Positions 25,217-36,200 of a stretch of DNA of 64,000 nucleotides are shown in pieces. The notes below the pieces were generated by a model. It did not search any database. It saw only the letters and a program-made list of their open reading frames with translations, and was not told the DNA's origin. Source of the DNA: Syngnathus acus (taxonomy: Eukaryota; Chordata; Actinopteri; Syngnathiformes; Syngnathidae); contig NC_051088.1 of assembly GCF_901709675.1 (NCBI RefSeq), positions 10,566,193 through 10,630,192 on the forward strand, given 5' to 3'. Position 1 is the stretch's first letter, and each line of letters opens with the position of its first letter. Made by a program: the position numbers and the translations under genes.

Positions 25217-27018
25217 TCACTTGGAAAACATGTTGGAACGTGGCCCCGAGGACTAGAGCTTAACACCTGTGACCTTTGACCATGATATTTCCCTAATAAA
25301 GTGACCTGTTATTAGGTACACTTGAAAATGGCGGTGTACCTAATGGAGTGTCCAAGTGACGTCACAGATCAAACAGCCAATCAGGAGGTTGTGGCACTTT
25401 TCACTTTCACTTAAGCTTTTTCCCTAATGAAGTGGCCTGTGATTAGGTACACCTCATGGACACTTCAATAGGTACACTACACGAGGTAAAAAAAAAAAAT
25501 AAGAAAGAATAAATAAATAAAGGGTGAATTGCACAATAAAAGCACATTTAGGTACATTCTCACACCTGGGATCGTACTAAATTCTTACCGAGCAAGAGCC
25601 CGTGTCACTAACCAGTCGGCTATTTCAACCTGGCGGTCTACGGTCGTCTGCACTGTTTTGTACTAGTGATGTGCATTCCAGTTCTCAAGTGAATTGGATC
25701 TTTAGAATCGGTTCACTCCAAATTTTTGTTCAAAACAATCGTTCACCGACTCGTTCGTACGTTCGCTACACTTTATTTATTTTTATTTACTTTCTGATTG
25801 GCTGTTTGATCTGTGACGTCATTCGGACACTCCATGAAGGTACACCACCATTTTCAGGTGTGCCTAATAACTTTAGGCATTTTTTGTACGTGTCAAGAAT
25901 GTGTATTTGACTACTTGCTCTTTATTTTGGGGGACACCAACACATATTACACAACGTAAAACACATATACATATTGTCATATAAAGCAGTTTACCAAATG
26001 TCTGATTTTTGTTTTCATGCCCAAAAAAATAAAAACAAGGAATAAAACACCAGACAAGTTGTAACAGGTTTTAATGTTTATTAAAATAATAATAATAATA
26101 AAAGTAAATTTCAAACCAGCAATCTAATGTGAAATTGCAGTAGATATATTGGATAACAATATTTAGGGGTATATATGCATACACGTTATTTAAAAACTAC
26201 TATAAGTGTTATAAAGTCAAGATTACCAAAAGAGAAGCATAATCTCCCCGTTGTTGCATAACGGCGAATCCCTTCATGCAATAAAGTTAGCCGTTAGCTT
26301 GGAGAAAACGCGCATAAAAAAAGTGGTGTTTCAGTGAGTGGTTCTTTCTTTCTCTGGCAAATCGTAAATCTACATTCTGGTTTACATAGTTCACGCCAGG
26401 AGGGAGACGCAACACGTTCACTGACTGATCCGTTGGTGCACGGGAAGGCAGTTCACCCATTAACTCGTTCGCGAACGGGAAAGTCAGGATTCCTTTCCCT
26501 CACTGATCCGTTCTCGCGATGAACTGGAAATGCAAATCACTGACTCGTTCACTCACAGATCCATTCAGTTGGAGAACGGGAAACGCAATTCACGACTCGT
26601 TCGTGAACGGGAAGTTACGTCAATTTCTTCTTCGTTTTGTTTTACGGCGAGGTGGCACCAGGTTCAATGCGCATTAGCGACCCCTACTGGTTGAAGTCAC
26701 ATGAACTGAAAAAAGAACGAATCACTTTAGGAAGTGATTCGGTCACTCTCGTTCACTGGAAAAACAATCGTTCTTTCGAACGAATCGTTCACTCACGAGC
26801 CAACACTATTTCCTCCTGATAAAAGTATTTTATTAACAAAAAAAAAGCGAACCCAGCCTTTTCTGAAATAAATTAGCTCATTATCATTTCTTTCCACAGG
26901 GAGAACTTTTTCTAAAAAGGGGCAGACCTGTGTCGTGCATTATGTCGGTAAGTATTTATTTTTTTATTTTTTTACGTTTTTATTTATTTATTTATTTTTT
27001 TATTTTAAAAATAATTTA

Positions 27019-27307
27019 GGAGGGTGCATGTTCGATTCCACTTTCGGCCCTCCCTGTGTGTCAGTGTGTTTTTTCTCCGGGTACTCCGGTTTCCTCCCAC
27101 ATCCCAAAAACATGCTTGGTAGGCCGATTGAGCACTCCATATTGTCCCTCGGTGTGAGTGCGAATGGTTGTTTGTCTCTGTGTCCTGCGATTGGCTGGCA
27201 ACCAGTTCAGGGTGTCCCCTGCCTACTGCCCGATGACAGCTGGGATAGGCTCCAGCACGCCCGTGACCCCCGTGGGGACAAAGCGGTACAGAAAATGGAT
27301 GGATGGA
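27019..27307 (+). mobile_element. SINE copy inside the fkbp1a relic
   Basis: Head-truncated copy of the (ATGG)n-tailed SINE, running from a GGGTGCATGTTCGATTCC B-box region to ATGGATGGATGG. It lies between the two surviving fkbp1a exons. Confidence 0.85.
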
Positions 27308-27511
27308 ATTTATTGTGCAAGCTATACTCTTGTTATCCGCTAAAAACTTGCCTATTGGCTGTTTAGGTGCTCGCTGAAACACTCGCAAGAAGCCACAGGA
27401 TGGCGATGAAGCACTACCTATCAACCATATTTTTTTCCATGCCCCTTGATCCTTTCCGTGAAATGTGGGAGGAACTTCTAGTATAGCGAAACCAACGTCT
27501 TCTTTCTATGG

Positions 27512-27576
27512 GAACTGTTGGTGTGCCTCCACTTCCTGTGATAGGACTGTTGGTGTGACTCCACTTCCTGTGATAG
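27512..27576. repeat. 32-bp tandem duplication
   Basis: CTGTTGGTGTG.CTCCACTTC at 27515 recurs at 27547, with about one mismatch. Confidence 0.85.
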
Positions 27577-28504
27577 TTTCTGACTTTAACTATATGCGAA
27601 TGCCAGTTCCTGCCTTTTGAATTTTATGAGCAAAACGTCTTCCTCGTCACACGGGTGCTTGATACAGCTTATTGACAAACACGCTCGGTACTGTCCATAA
27701 AATGCTAAATAGTGCAGCGATCCTTTTCATAATTTCAGAGGTTGACAAATACTTAAGTGTCCCACACGCATTAAAACAATACTCAATATTATTGTGGCAC
27801 TCATCAAGAGTGGCTAAATCATGACACTGGAACCGCTTACTTCAGATAACACACTGTGCCTTTACTCTTTAAAATCATGGCAAATGTGAGCCTTAATAAG
27901 AGCTGGTTTTACATGTGTGTTTGTGTTGAATTAATCTATCTGTTTGCAACTGTTCCAGCTCATCAGAAGTGGGCTAGTGGTCTCACCTCCTTCCACTAGA
28001 CCACAAGCGCCTCTTTGCTTTAAAGATGATGTAACACGGCCCAATTTGTGCTGCTGTAGTCCATTTTTGGATCCAGAAAGATTTTCCAAAGCCTTTTTTC
28101 TTTACATAACACCTACGACATCACATCCTGTGTGGTTTCACTCCATTTTCAGGAAACCCAAAGCAACCTTGAAATTCAGCATGAAACAGAATATTCTAAC
28201 TCCCAATTCTCAAGCTGTGAATATAAACATCCACTGTTGAAGCTCATTAGACTTCATGTGGAAGTAGCAAGCTTATTTGCTTGTATAGATGACTTGTGTC
28301 AGGCTCCTTGCTGGATGCCTGGAGGGGACGCAGTCAGAACAACCATTCAATTTGCCAGCCGCTCCCTTATTTGCCTAATAACACTTTTTAAATCGACATC
28401 TAATTTTATTCCCATACAAAATTAGATAACACATGCATTAACTCGTCGGTACACATAACATGGTCTGGATTGTCTTGGTAACAATAATAGCGCAGGCATC
28501 GTTA

Positions 28505-28545
28505 GTACCGTATTGGCCCGAATATAAGACGACCCCCTTTTTTTC
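28505..28545. mobile_element. Fragment of dispersed element (ATATAAGACGACC type)
   Basis: TATTGGCCCGAATATAAGACGACCCC matches the end of a DNA-transposon-like repeat that is frequent in fish genomes. Only about 40 bases remain, directly upstream of fkbp1a relic exon 3. Confidence 0.4.
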
Positions 28546-28730
28546 AAGACTCAAGTTTGAAAAAAGACTTTTTGAACACTAGGATGCTCTGTGATTTATA
28601 TCTCTCCCTATTTGCAGGCCTCTTTCCGGACGGCCGCAAATTTGACTCATCCCATGACAGGTCCAAGCCTCTGAGGTTCAGAATGGGCATGCGGGAAGTC
28701 ATCAGTTTTGGTGGAGGTTTGGTGCGAGAG

Positions 28731-29190
28731 TTTTTTTTATGTGTGCCTTTTGGCTTAGTCTACGCCCGTGTGAGGACACATTTCCTGCCATTGTCTCTCA
28801 GTTTAATTGTAATATTTCTGTAATGCCCTCATACGTTTGATGACAGTCGATGATGCACTTGAGTAGCTTTTATTACCATGTGCCGTAACAGAACGCACAT
28901 TCATTCAAGAGCTGCCATGCCATCGGTTCCAACACAGGCACTTCACACATCCTCGGGAAATTTAGCCATCATTCAAGCCGCAAAGTTCCTTAGTATTTGA
29001 TGACATCACAACAGCCAATCATTGGTGCTGCGCAGAGTTACAGACTTTACACGTGCTTGCTAAAAATTGTATGTTTATGTATATTCACACTCATCCGTGT
29101 CATAGTCGGCAAAGGTGGGATCTTTTGGTTAAGTAAAAAGTTCAACAAGTACTTTTTCCTAAATACCATTAGAGGTTAATGAAATGTGGA
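28731..29190. other. Spacer between fkbp1a relic and sdcbp2 promoter
   Basis: Searched for the missing FKBP12 last exon on the plus strand and found none. Nothing else recognised. Confidence 0.6.
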
Positions 29191-29194
29191 AAAA

Positions 29195-29312
29195 TCATGT
29201 GACCCGCACTGTGTGGGCGGGGCTCATAGCGTTACGTCACTTTCCAGAATCCCCCTTCAAGTCATCAACGACGAGACGAGAGACCCAGAGCAACGACACG
29301 CTGTATTTATAA
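29195..29312 (+). promoter_or_regulatory. sdcbp2: sdcbp2 promoter
   Basis: In 120 bases there are an E-box of M-box type TCATGTGAC (29195-29203), a GC box GGGCGGGGC (29215-29223), a CRE-like TACGTCA (29233-29239) and a TATA-like TATTTATAA (29304-29312). All precede a first exon ending in a clear donor at 29385. Motif spacing fits a real promoter, but the transcription start is not shown. Confidence 0.55.
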
Positions 29313-29385
29313 TCTGGTCTACGCCACTGTCGCTCTCCCTTTTTTTTTTAAATACCAAGCCGAATTCCAAGTCAATACAGTACAG
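29313..29385 (+). other. sdcbp2: sdcbp2 non-coding first exon (5' part approximate)
   Basis: Ends TACAG before GTGAGT (donor at 29386). The next plus-strand exon with matching function is the coding one, whose acceptor is at 33201. Syntenin genes have a 5' UTR exon in this position. The exact 5' end is unknown. Confidence 0.5.
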
Positions 29386-32300
29386 GTGAGTCTGTTTGTT
29401 TTTCCGTCGGATGATGAGAAGCGCTACCTACACCCACCCTGCCTTGGTTTGGCTAACGGTAAATGCTAGCTGTGCTTGTGCGTCACTGTTTAGGGACAAA
29501 GAAAGACATGGGATTTTTTGCAGTCTGTTACCCTTGCAACATTGCAACATAATGGCATTGAAGGTCATCTATTGAATATGCAAGAAAAAAATCGTCAGTC
29601 GGTAATTATTTAGTAATATGCAGCAGTAAGCTGTCGTAATTTGTTATCATATGACGAGACCGTGCTTCTTCCGCATGACGTAACTCAAACCTTAATAAAC
29701 CTTAAACACATTTATTGTCATTTGGTTGATATGATCATATTGTAGCCATGTACGTATACAGGAAGCTACTTCACCGCAATGTTGTCTGCTCCGTGTACTT
29801 GACATCAAGTGTATATCTTTTAAATAAGTGTGAAATAGTTTGCGAAATAGCGCGACTGACCCCGTTAGTGGACAGTCTTAAAAAGGTTGGGTTGTTTTTT
29901 GAGAATTACAATCATAACTTGCGTGCCCATTTTTACACCCCTCACCCGTTTTCCCCACCAAATCTCTAAGAAGGCCTCAGCTTTGAAACGACCCACAGTA
30001 TGTTTGGATTTGCAGACTTTAATCCTCTTTTACCTTTTTTTCTTATAGTGAAACAGTAATCCCAAAACTTCTCTGTCACTAGTTTTAATGTTGCTCCCCC
30101 CCAATCTAATCTGTTTTATTTTCATAGAGCCTAAAAAGTTACCAAGAGGATTGTTTGTCAGACAAAGCAGGTTGAGAGACAAATACTGCGCAGTGATCAA
30201 TCAAAATGTTGTTGGGCGTTTTAGTTCTTGGATCAATTGCACTGCCGTGCTGCATGTATAGCCCATAGAATGCATTACTCACTAACTCTACCGCAATGGT
30301 TAAAGGAACAAGAAGCCCTTCTAACATAAGGAAAACAACCTTTGCCAGTTGGCTTTCTGCCATTAAAGTAACAGCAGCTACGTCCTTTGCAATTCTGATC
30401 CCTGAGAATAGTGGGATAAATATGTGTGCATATGTTTAAAAGTCCCTGCAGCATATTTAAAACAAATTGTCTGTGTTTTTTTTGTTACCATTACCCAAAA
30501 GAATTAAAATAAACACCAACAAATAAATTTGCTTTCACACCCCTTTGAAGGCCTTTAATGTAATACATAGAGTATAATTAATTAATCACTAAGTAAATAT
30601 CCTTCCTCATATGAACCATAGTGTGACATTCTGGCGCTAGGACGTTGTGTACTGTGCCAGAATAAAAAAAACAAAAAACAAAACATAGAGCAGTGCTTTC
30701 GACATTATCCGTGACCAAGACACACAAACATCTCTTCTCATGCAGGGTAGTTGGAGTTGTGCCTCTAAATGCAAATCGAAACTTAATGTGAGACGGTTAC
30801 ACATTCCTTTCTCATTGCAGCACAGAAGTTGAGATTCTCTGATGACCACTCACAGGACATCATGTCAACCACAACCAGCTTTTTGTCCATAAATAGTCCT
30901 AAAATAAAGTCTTATGTTCTGCGCAAGTGGATTAATAAACACCAGCCGTGGCCCAAAACTATATGCGATCAAGCACATTTTGATAAATACCACATGTCCT
31001 CCAAGTTGGGCAGACATCTTCTGAGAGACAGATGTAGATACTACCATGTAATGACATACAAAAAGTCAAGGAAATCGTTTAGTGCTCATAAGAACAATAC
31101 TATTCAGGTTAAGTATGTATTTGTGTGTATAGTATATGCATTATGTCATCACTAAAGGCTGCTAAAATGCATTTCCCCCCATGCTACTTCCTGGATGTTG
31201 TTTGTGCACTTGTTCATAATGGAGGTGGATCTCAAGTGGGCAAACATAACATAGCTCATGGAAAGTAAACAGTGCACAGTCTTCAAACAGGGCCTCTGTC
31301 TGCCAATACAATGGAGTACTGTGTAAGAGGACAAAAGTGAGTCGTGTCTGTAAGGGATAAATCTCACACTGTTGTGTTTGTGGTCGAAACGATGCCCTTT
31401 TTATAAAGACGGAAGGACTCAATGCTTTTGCGGTTTATGGGGTGTCAAAAGTTATTAAGGAGGTTGTAAGCAGGTATACTAACTATGACACAGCCGTAGA
31501 GATATTTTCACTCAGGGTGGAAGGGTGGTTAATAAGGGATCATTGTTATATAATAACGCTCGCTTGCTTGTACATAAGCCATGTGCATTGCATACATTAG
31601 GCGGCATTTTCTCTACATTGTTAAAAGGGACACTGGAAATGGATGTGAAAATCTCACTCTTACTTTGTTTGCCTGTTCACTAGAGAAAAGATCATGTTAC
31701 ATCTTGTGATTATCATGCTTTCTTTGATGGTGAGCAATTTGTGACGCTTCCTTTTTTTGCTGACCTTGGAAAGCTCCAGTAAAGCTATCATCCAAGCAAT
31801 ATTTTATTTGTTGTGGATCACAAATTAATTTGGGGAATAGTGATGATCCAGTTCCAGTGTCGAAACTTGACCAAAATTCTCCTAACTCGTGTTTTTGTGT
31901 CATTTGATGCACTGCGGTTCTGACTGATATTGTGATATAGTGCAGGTCGGCATGCACGTAGGCCTGTCGTTGTTTTTCAGGCCACGAAATAGACCGAATC
32001 ACCAGCACTTCTCATGGCCTTTACAAGTTTTTCAAAGTTCTAAAGAAATCTTTTCAGATTATCAAAGCCCAGTTAGACAAAAACAATGATCAGGCTTTTC
32101 AGATTGTAGTTAAACTTGCTGAATTGTTGCATAGTTCACATGTGATCACAGCAGTGATTGTGAAAGATAACAGTTTTTTATTGAGGAATAAGATTTTGAA
32201 AAGAATTTTAAAAACTGTCAGCAGAGCAGCATTAATGCCATCATTCCTTCTCTGACGCTGAAAATATTTTTGGTTTTAGTCTTGCTTGCTTTTACTGCCC

Positions 32301-33201
32301 GACATGCCTCATCCTGCCCTTTTGTACTATGTGTAATGTCAGTCAGCTGTCTGTTGGCTTTCAGTTCCTCTTTTCTACAGTTTATGTCGATGCTTTTTTT
32401 ACGTTACGCTTCTTTGTTTAGTTGTTTGCATTCTGATTTGGTTTAGTTGATATCAAACATTTTTATCAAAGGCAATTTCTATTGATATCGATCACATCTC
32501 AATTGCGATACATATTGATATCGAATTATAGCCCTACCCGTCCGTATCTTAGACAAACCTCATATTTATAGCTACAGCTCATCAATCTTTTAGTTTATGT
32601 AATCCTGCACTTTGACTTAGGTCATATAACTATAATGCAATGCAGTTCACAGATTATTTTTTTTTTTCCCAACGGATAATGATCACCCAATTGGTTTATA
32701 GGTGAAAAACATGTATAGGATAATTAAGTGAAGCCAGTCAACATTTAAAAACAAAAAAATCCCCATTGTTGATTAAATACATAAAATACTCACCTGAATT
32801 TGAGTTTGGCTCGAATCATCCACCAAGGTTGCATCAGTTCTTTGCTCAAAACATTACCGTACATTTATGATCCAAGGCGGCATTTTGCCTGACGTCAGCT
32901 GGGATATAGAACACGGATAAAGGGATAAGCTATCTGTCTCTGTTTATTAATATAACATAGCAACAATTGGCTTTTTGGTAACTGGTAATTGGCTGTCATT
33001 TAGTTTGCAACTCCGCACATTTAGACATCAGGCAGCATGTCTTTGTTTCTTACTGTAGATTGTAGTATTACAATGTCACAGTATCATTACGTTGTTCCTA
33101 CCCTCATCTTGTTAACATCTAAGACCCAGTAAATCTTTACATCTGCCTTGTTTGCTTGCTCTTTTTTTGTGTGTGACCTGTCCTGTATTTTCCCCATGCA
33201 G
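29386..33201 (+). other. sdcbp2: sdcbp2 intron 1
   Basis: 3.8 kb with no sdcbp2 coding exon. It holds one isolated open segment with splice-like borders at 30821-31107, listed separately. Otherwise AT-rich and unremarkable. Confidence 0.5.
30821..31107 (+). CDS. Candidate orphan exon in sdcbp2 intron 1
   Basis: 287 bases are open between an acceptor (CTCATTGCAG) and a donor (CAG before GTTAAG): 2 bases plus 95 codons. The predicted peptide is basic and rich in Lys, Arg, His and Tyr (pieces: SYVLRKWINKHQPWPKT, HLLRDRCRYYHVMTYKK). I do not recognise it and could not link it to another exon. It does not share phase with the sdcbp2 start exon. It may be a piece of a small nested gene or chance in AT-rich sequence. 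Confidence 0.25.
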
Positions 33202-33202
33202 G

Positions 33203-36200
33203 ATGTCTCTGTACCCATCTCTCGAGGACCTAAAGGTTGACAAGGTGATGAAGGTAAGCTGTGCAGTCTCATTTTACCATGTTGTGTGTGTCTGTGACCT
33301 GAATTACACGGAATATTTTTTTATTCTAAAGTGTGACAAAAGCGTCGTTCCAGCAAACGGATCAGTGTCATGCGCCGTGCTAGTTGTGCAATGCTAATTT
33401 GAATCTTCTGTTGCAGACACGTGATTGAAGCCAATAATGCACACTCAAGCCTTTTTAATAATGTACCACTTGTTTGGTGTTTTTAAGAGGTCCACGCAGT
33501 GTTCCTCTTATCCAACATGTCTACGCTCTCGCTCCCTTAATGACAACCATGTGATGACTTTTTACCATAATGCGATCTCTACAAACTTTTTAGCTACAGT
33601 TTTAATAGCAGAGTGCATCCTCCTGTATCAACAAACACTCAATAAAAACCGGTTCTATTTGTGTTGCGTGCTACTAACCTGTCAATCAAATACACGTTGA
33701 CGATTTGCATTGTCGTTAGTTCACTTTGTTTTCTAAGGGGCAAAGACTTGATGACCGGATCCAGACTCTGTTCTAATAAAGTAAATAATGATAACTAGGT
33801 CTTATAACCGATTTGCGAATTTACATTTACAAACTCACACGCTTAAATATTTTTGTTTCAAATTATTAGATTTTATTTTGTGGCTGAATTCAGAGGTCTT
33901 GTCAGTGTACGTGCTTAGATGCAAGTAGTGTTGTAAGGTCAGTTTGAAATGATATTTTAGTGTTATTTTGGGAGCATGGTTTGGTTTATATTTAGGGTTT
34001 AAACAATTCCATTGTTTTTTCTGGATGGTTGAACTCTAATCAGGCACAATTTCTACAACTTTTAAAACCCCTGACCAATTTGCAATTTGCTGATGTTGTG
34101 AAAGTACCCTGAATGCACCATGTTGCTTTGTGCAGCAAGTGTATTCCATAAAGGTGACTGCTTCCTCTGATTCCCGCTCAGGCCCAGGCCCAGTTCGCCC
34201 AGACCACCACCAACGCCACCATGCCAGCCATCACTGAGGGAAGTGACCAGCCGCAGCTTGGCACGGCTGGGATGCCTTCATCCTGTAAGTTTTGTGCATA
34301 ATAAATCTCGTGTTTAATTTCAATTTGAGAACACAGTGCAACCTTCAAATCTAAACAGCCTTAAAATAGGTTCCTACGAAGTTCGACGCTTATTATTATT
34401 ATTTTATTTTAATACATTCCGTGACCTGCTCTTGCACTTGTTCCACTCATTCTCGTGAGTCTTGTGAGCATGGAGTCTTTTGTTTGTAACCTCTGCGAGC
34501 TCTGAGGCACCGTGGAGACGTCCCCTGGTGTTGTGCTGAGCTGGGGCATGATTGAAGAAAAAGAGGGTGGGCCATTTGGGAAGAAGGCGTGCACAGAGAG
34601 GCTTGCTGGGGGTGTAGAAGCGAGTTTGAGGAAGGTTAGGAGGGGCTCGTTTCCCCAATTGCAAAGAGGAAGCGAAAGCAAGAATAAAGTCACTGTATTG
34701 TCATCAACCAGCACAACTTTGTGTATCGGAACAAATCCTTGTTCCAATAAACAACAACTTAAAACATTATTTGGCCAAGTTCACCCTTCTATTTTGCCCA
34801 GGTGTGCTGTCTGTCTTTAAGTCCATTCTTGAGAAAAAATGAGCATCAAACAACAACCTGTGGTGCTCCTTTGAGAACCACAGCAACATTTTTATGTGCA
34901 CATCTTATTCTGATGATGAGAGAACATGCTGATCACAAGCGCATACTAAGAGCTTTATTTCAGGCCAGTGTGGGAGTGCAGCCTGAATCATCATCAGTTT
35001 TTCAGCAGATGCATTTTTACCAGCCAATCATCAAATGAAAGAACGTGTAACAAAAGATTTACTTCAAGAAAGACACGATTGCAATTTGTGGCAATATTTT
35101 GGAAATTAATTGGAAATGTGGAATGCTTTTTGAGTAAGGCAATGTAGTTTGAGGAGGAAATGAGATGCAAATGTGCCCCAATCAGGAAAATACAAGCCTT
35201 GTCTTTTACATTTATGACTGATCAAATCTAATAATCAAAGAAATCTTTGTATTTGTACTGAGACACACTTTTTGAACATTCATGTTTGTTTTGACCCTTG
35301 CAGCCTTGTATCCAAATCTGGAGGAGCTGGGAGAGTACATGGGCCTGAGCCTCAACAGCGATGAGGTGCAGAGGAACTTGGCCTTGTTGCCTGCTGCCAA
35401 TAATGTAAGTGTGGGCCATGTTTCGTCTGTATTAAAACTCAACTTAACATTAAGGCCATTCTTACTTTACATTGATAAACGCTGTGCCAAAATGGCAGGA
35501 TCTTACATAACATTTTAAACCAACATCACGATGACCAATGCTGTCAAGATGGAAGTTAAACAATGTGTCCACTATTTCCTGGCAAACATCTTGCCTGACA
35601 TGCACATGACAGTATTTCCAGTTGTTTTTTCAGTTTGGTGTGAAGAAGGATTGTTTTGACAATGAACAACTTTTCAAACAGGTTCCCTCTGTTACTTTAC
35701 CATTGGCTTAAGTAATGTGAAGGTTCTCTGGTTTTCTATGCCATTTATTAGTTTAAACAGAAACAGTAATGTCCTCAGTTTATCACAGCAAAAACAATTT
35801 GGGGGAGACTTAGCACAGGCTTGGAGCAGTGCCGGAGAATGTATTTTCACTCCATTGGGTGTGTGCGCGTGTGTCTTATGAGTTGCTTTCACATCACCCA
35901 CGCACAATCTGTGCTCTCTGACATTGGCATATCTAATGCTAGCAGTTAATGTAAAACCCCTTTGACAGTAATAGGAAATTAGCATCAAGTTCTGGGAGTG
36001 GGATTTCTTAAAATAACTCAAATTCACTCCCAAACGCTGTAGGGCCACTTATACAGACAGGCAATATCACAATAATAGAAGGCATACATTTTTCCTAATC
36101 TGCGAAAAGTGAGTTTTATTAATAAAGCTCAATTGCCACTCTACAGTTTTTAACTTAATGCGACTTTGCACTTTTAGCATGGGATCACTAAGAGGCCAAG

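Larger units (their letters stand above)
24483..25480. repeat. Tandem array, including an exact 235-bp duplication
   Basis: TTATTAGGTACACTTG recurs at 24483, 24839, 25074 and 25309. The last three are spaced exactly 235 bases, and the two full 235-bp copies differ at only about three positions. Each unit contains a short stem-loop (ATTAGGTACAC...GTGTACCTAAT) and a larger hairpin (24656-24746, 24892-24981, 25127-25216). Confidence 0.95.
23268..26812. mobile_element. Large palindromic DNA-transposon complex
   Basis: The left arm (about 23268-24420) and right arm (about 25780-26530) are imperfect reverse complements. Examples are the block with AACGGGGAGATTATGC on the left and GCATAATCTCCCCGTT on the right, and the block ending AGCAAGTAGTC on the left with GACTACTTGCT on the right. 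They flank a tandem array (24330-25480). The right part has hAT-like ends: TAGTGATG near 25664 and, inverted, TAGTGTTG ending near 26812. The intervening sequence carries repeated GTTC/GAAC motifs. There is no transposase frame, so it is non-autonomous. It occupies the space where promoter and exon 1 of fkbp1a would be expected. Family name not assigned. Confidence 0.7.
26900..28730 (+). pseudogene. fkbp1a: Relic of FKBP12 gene (exons 2 and 3 only)
   Basis: Exon 2 (26900-26947) reads GRTFSKKGQTCVVHYVG, against GRTFPKRGQTCVVHYTG in human FKBP1A, with intact acceptor and GTAAG donor. Exon 3 (28618-28730) has the human length (2 bases plus 37 codons) and an intact acceptor. It reads DGRKFDSSHDRSKP and later MREVIS, but the family motif RGWEEG has become SFGGGL, so the pocket Trp59 is lost, and Phe46 is Leu. 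No GT donor stands at the exon 3 end (GAG followed by T8). Exon 1 and exon 4, which carries the rest of the isomerase fold, were not found before sdcbp2. The position between nsfl1c and sdcbp2 is that of FKBP1A in mammals. A working FKBP12 would be a prolyl isomerase that binds ryanodine receptors; this copy cannot be. Confidence 0.85.

Noticed and set aside
24483-25480. CRISPR-like repeat array
   Set aside because: Repeats are 235 bp with internal hairpins and MITE ends, in a vertebrate genome. There are no spacers and no cas genes.
28618-28760. Functional FKBP exon using an internal GTGCGA donor at 28722
   Set aside because: Using it would drop the end of the exon and shift phase relative to the family, and no exon 4 was found to join.
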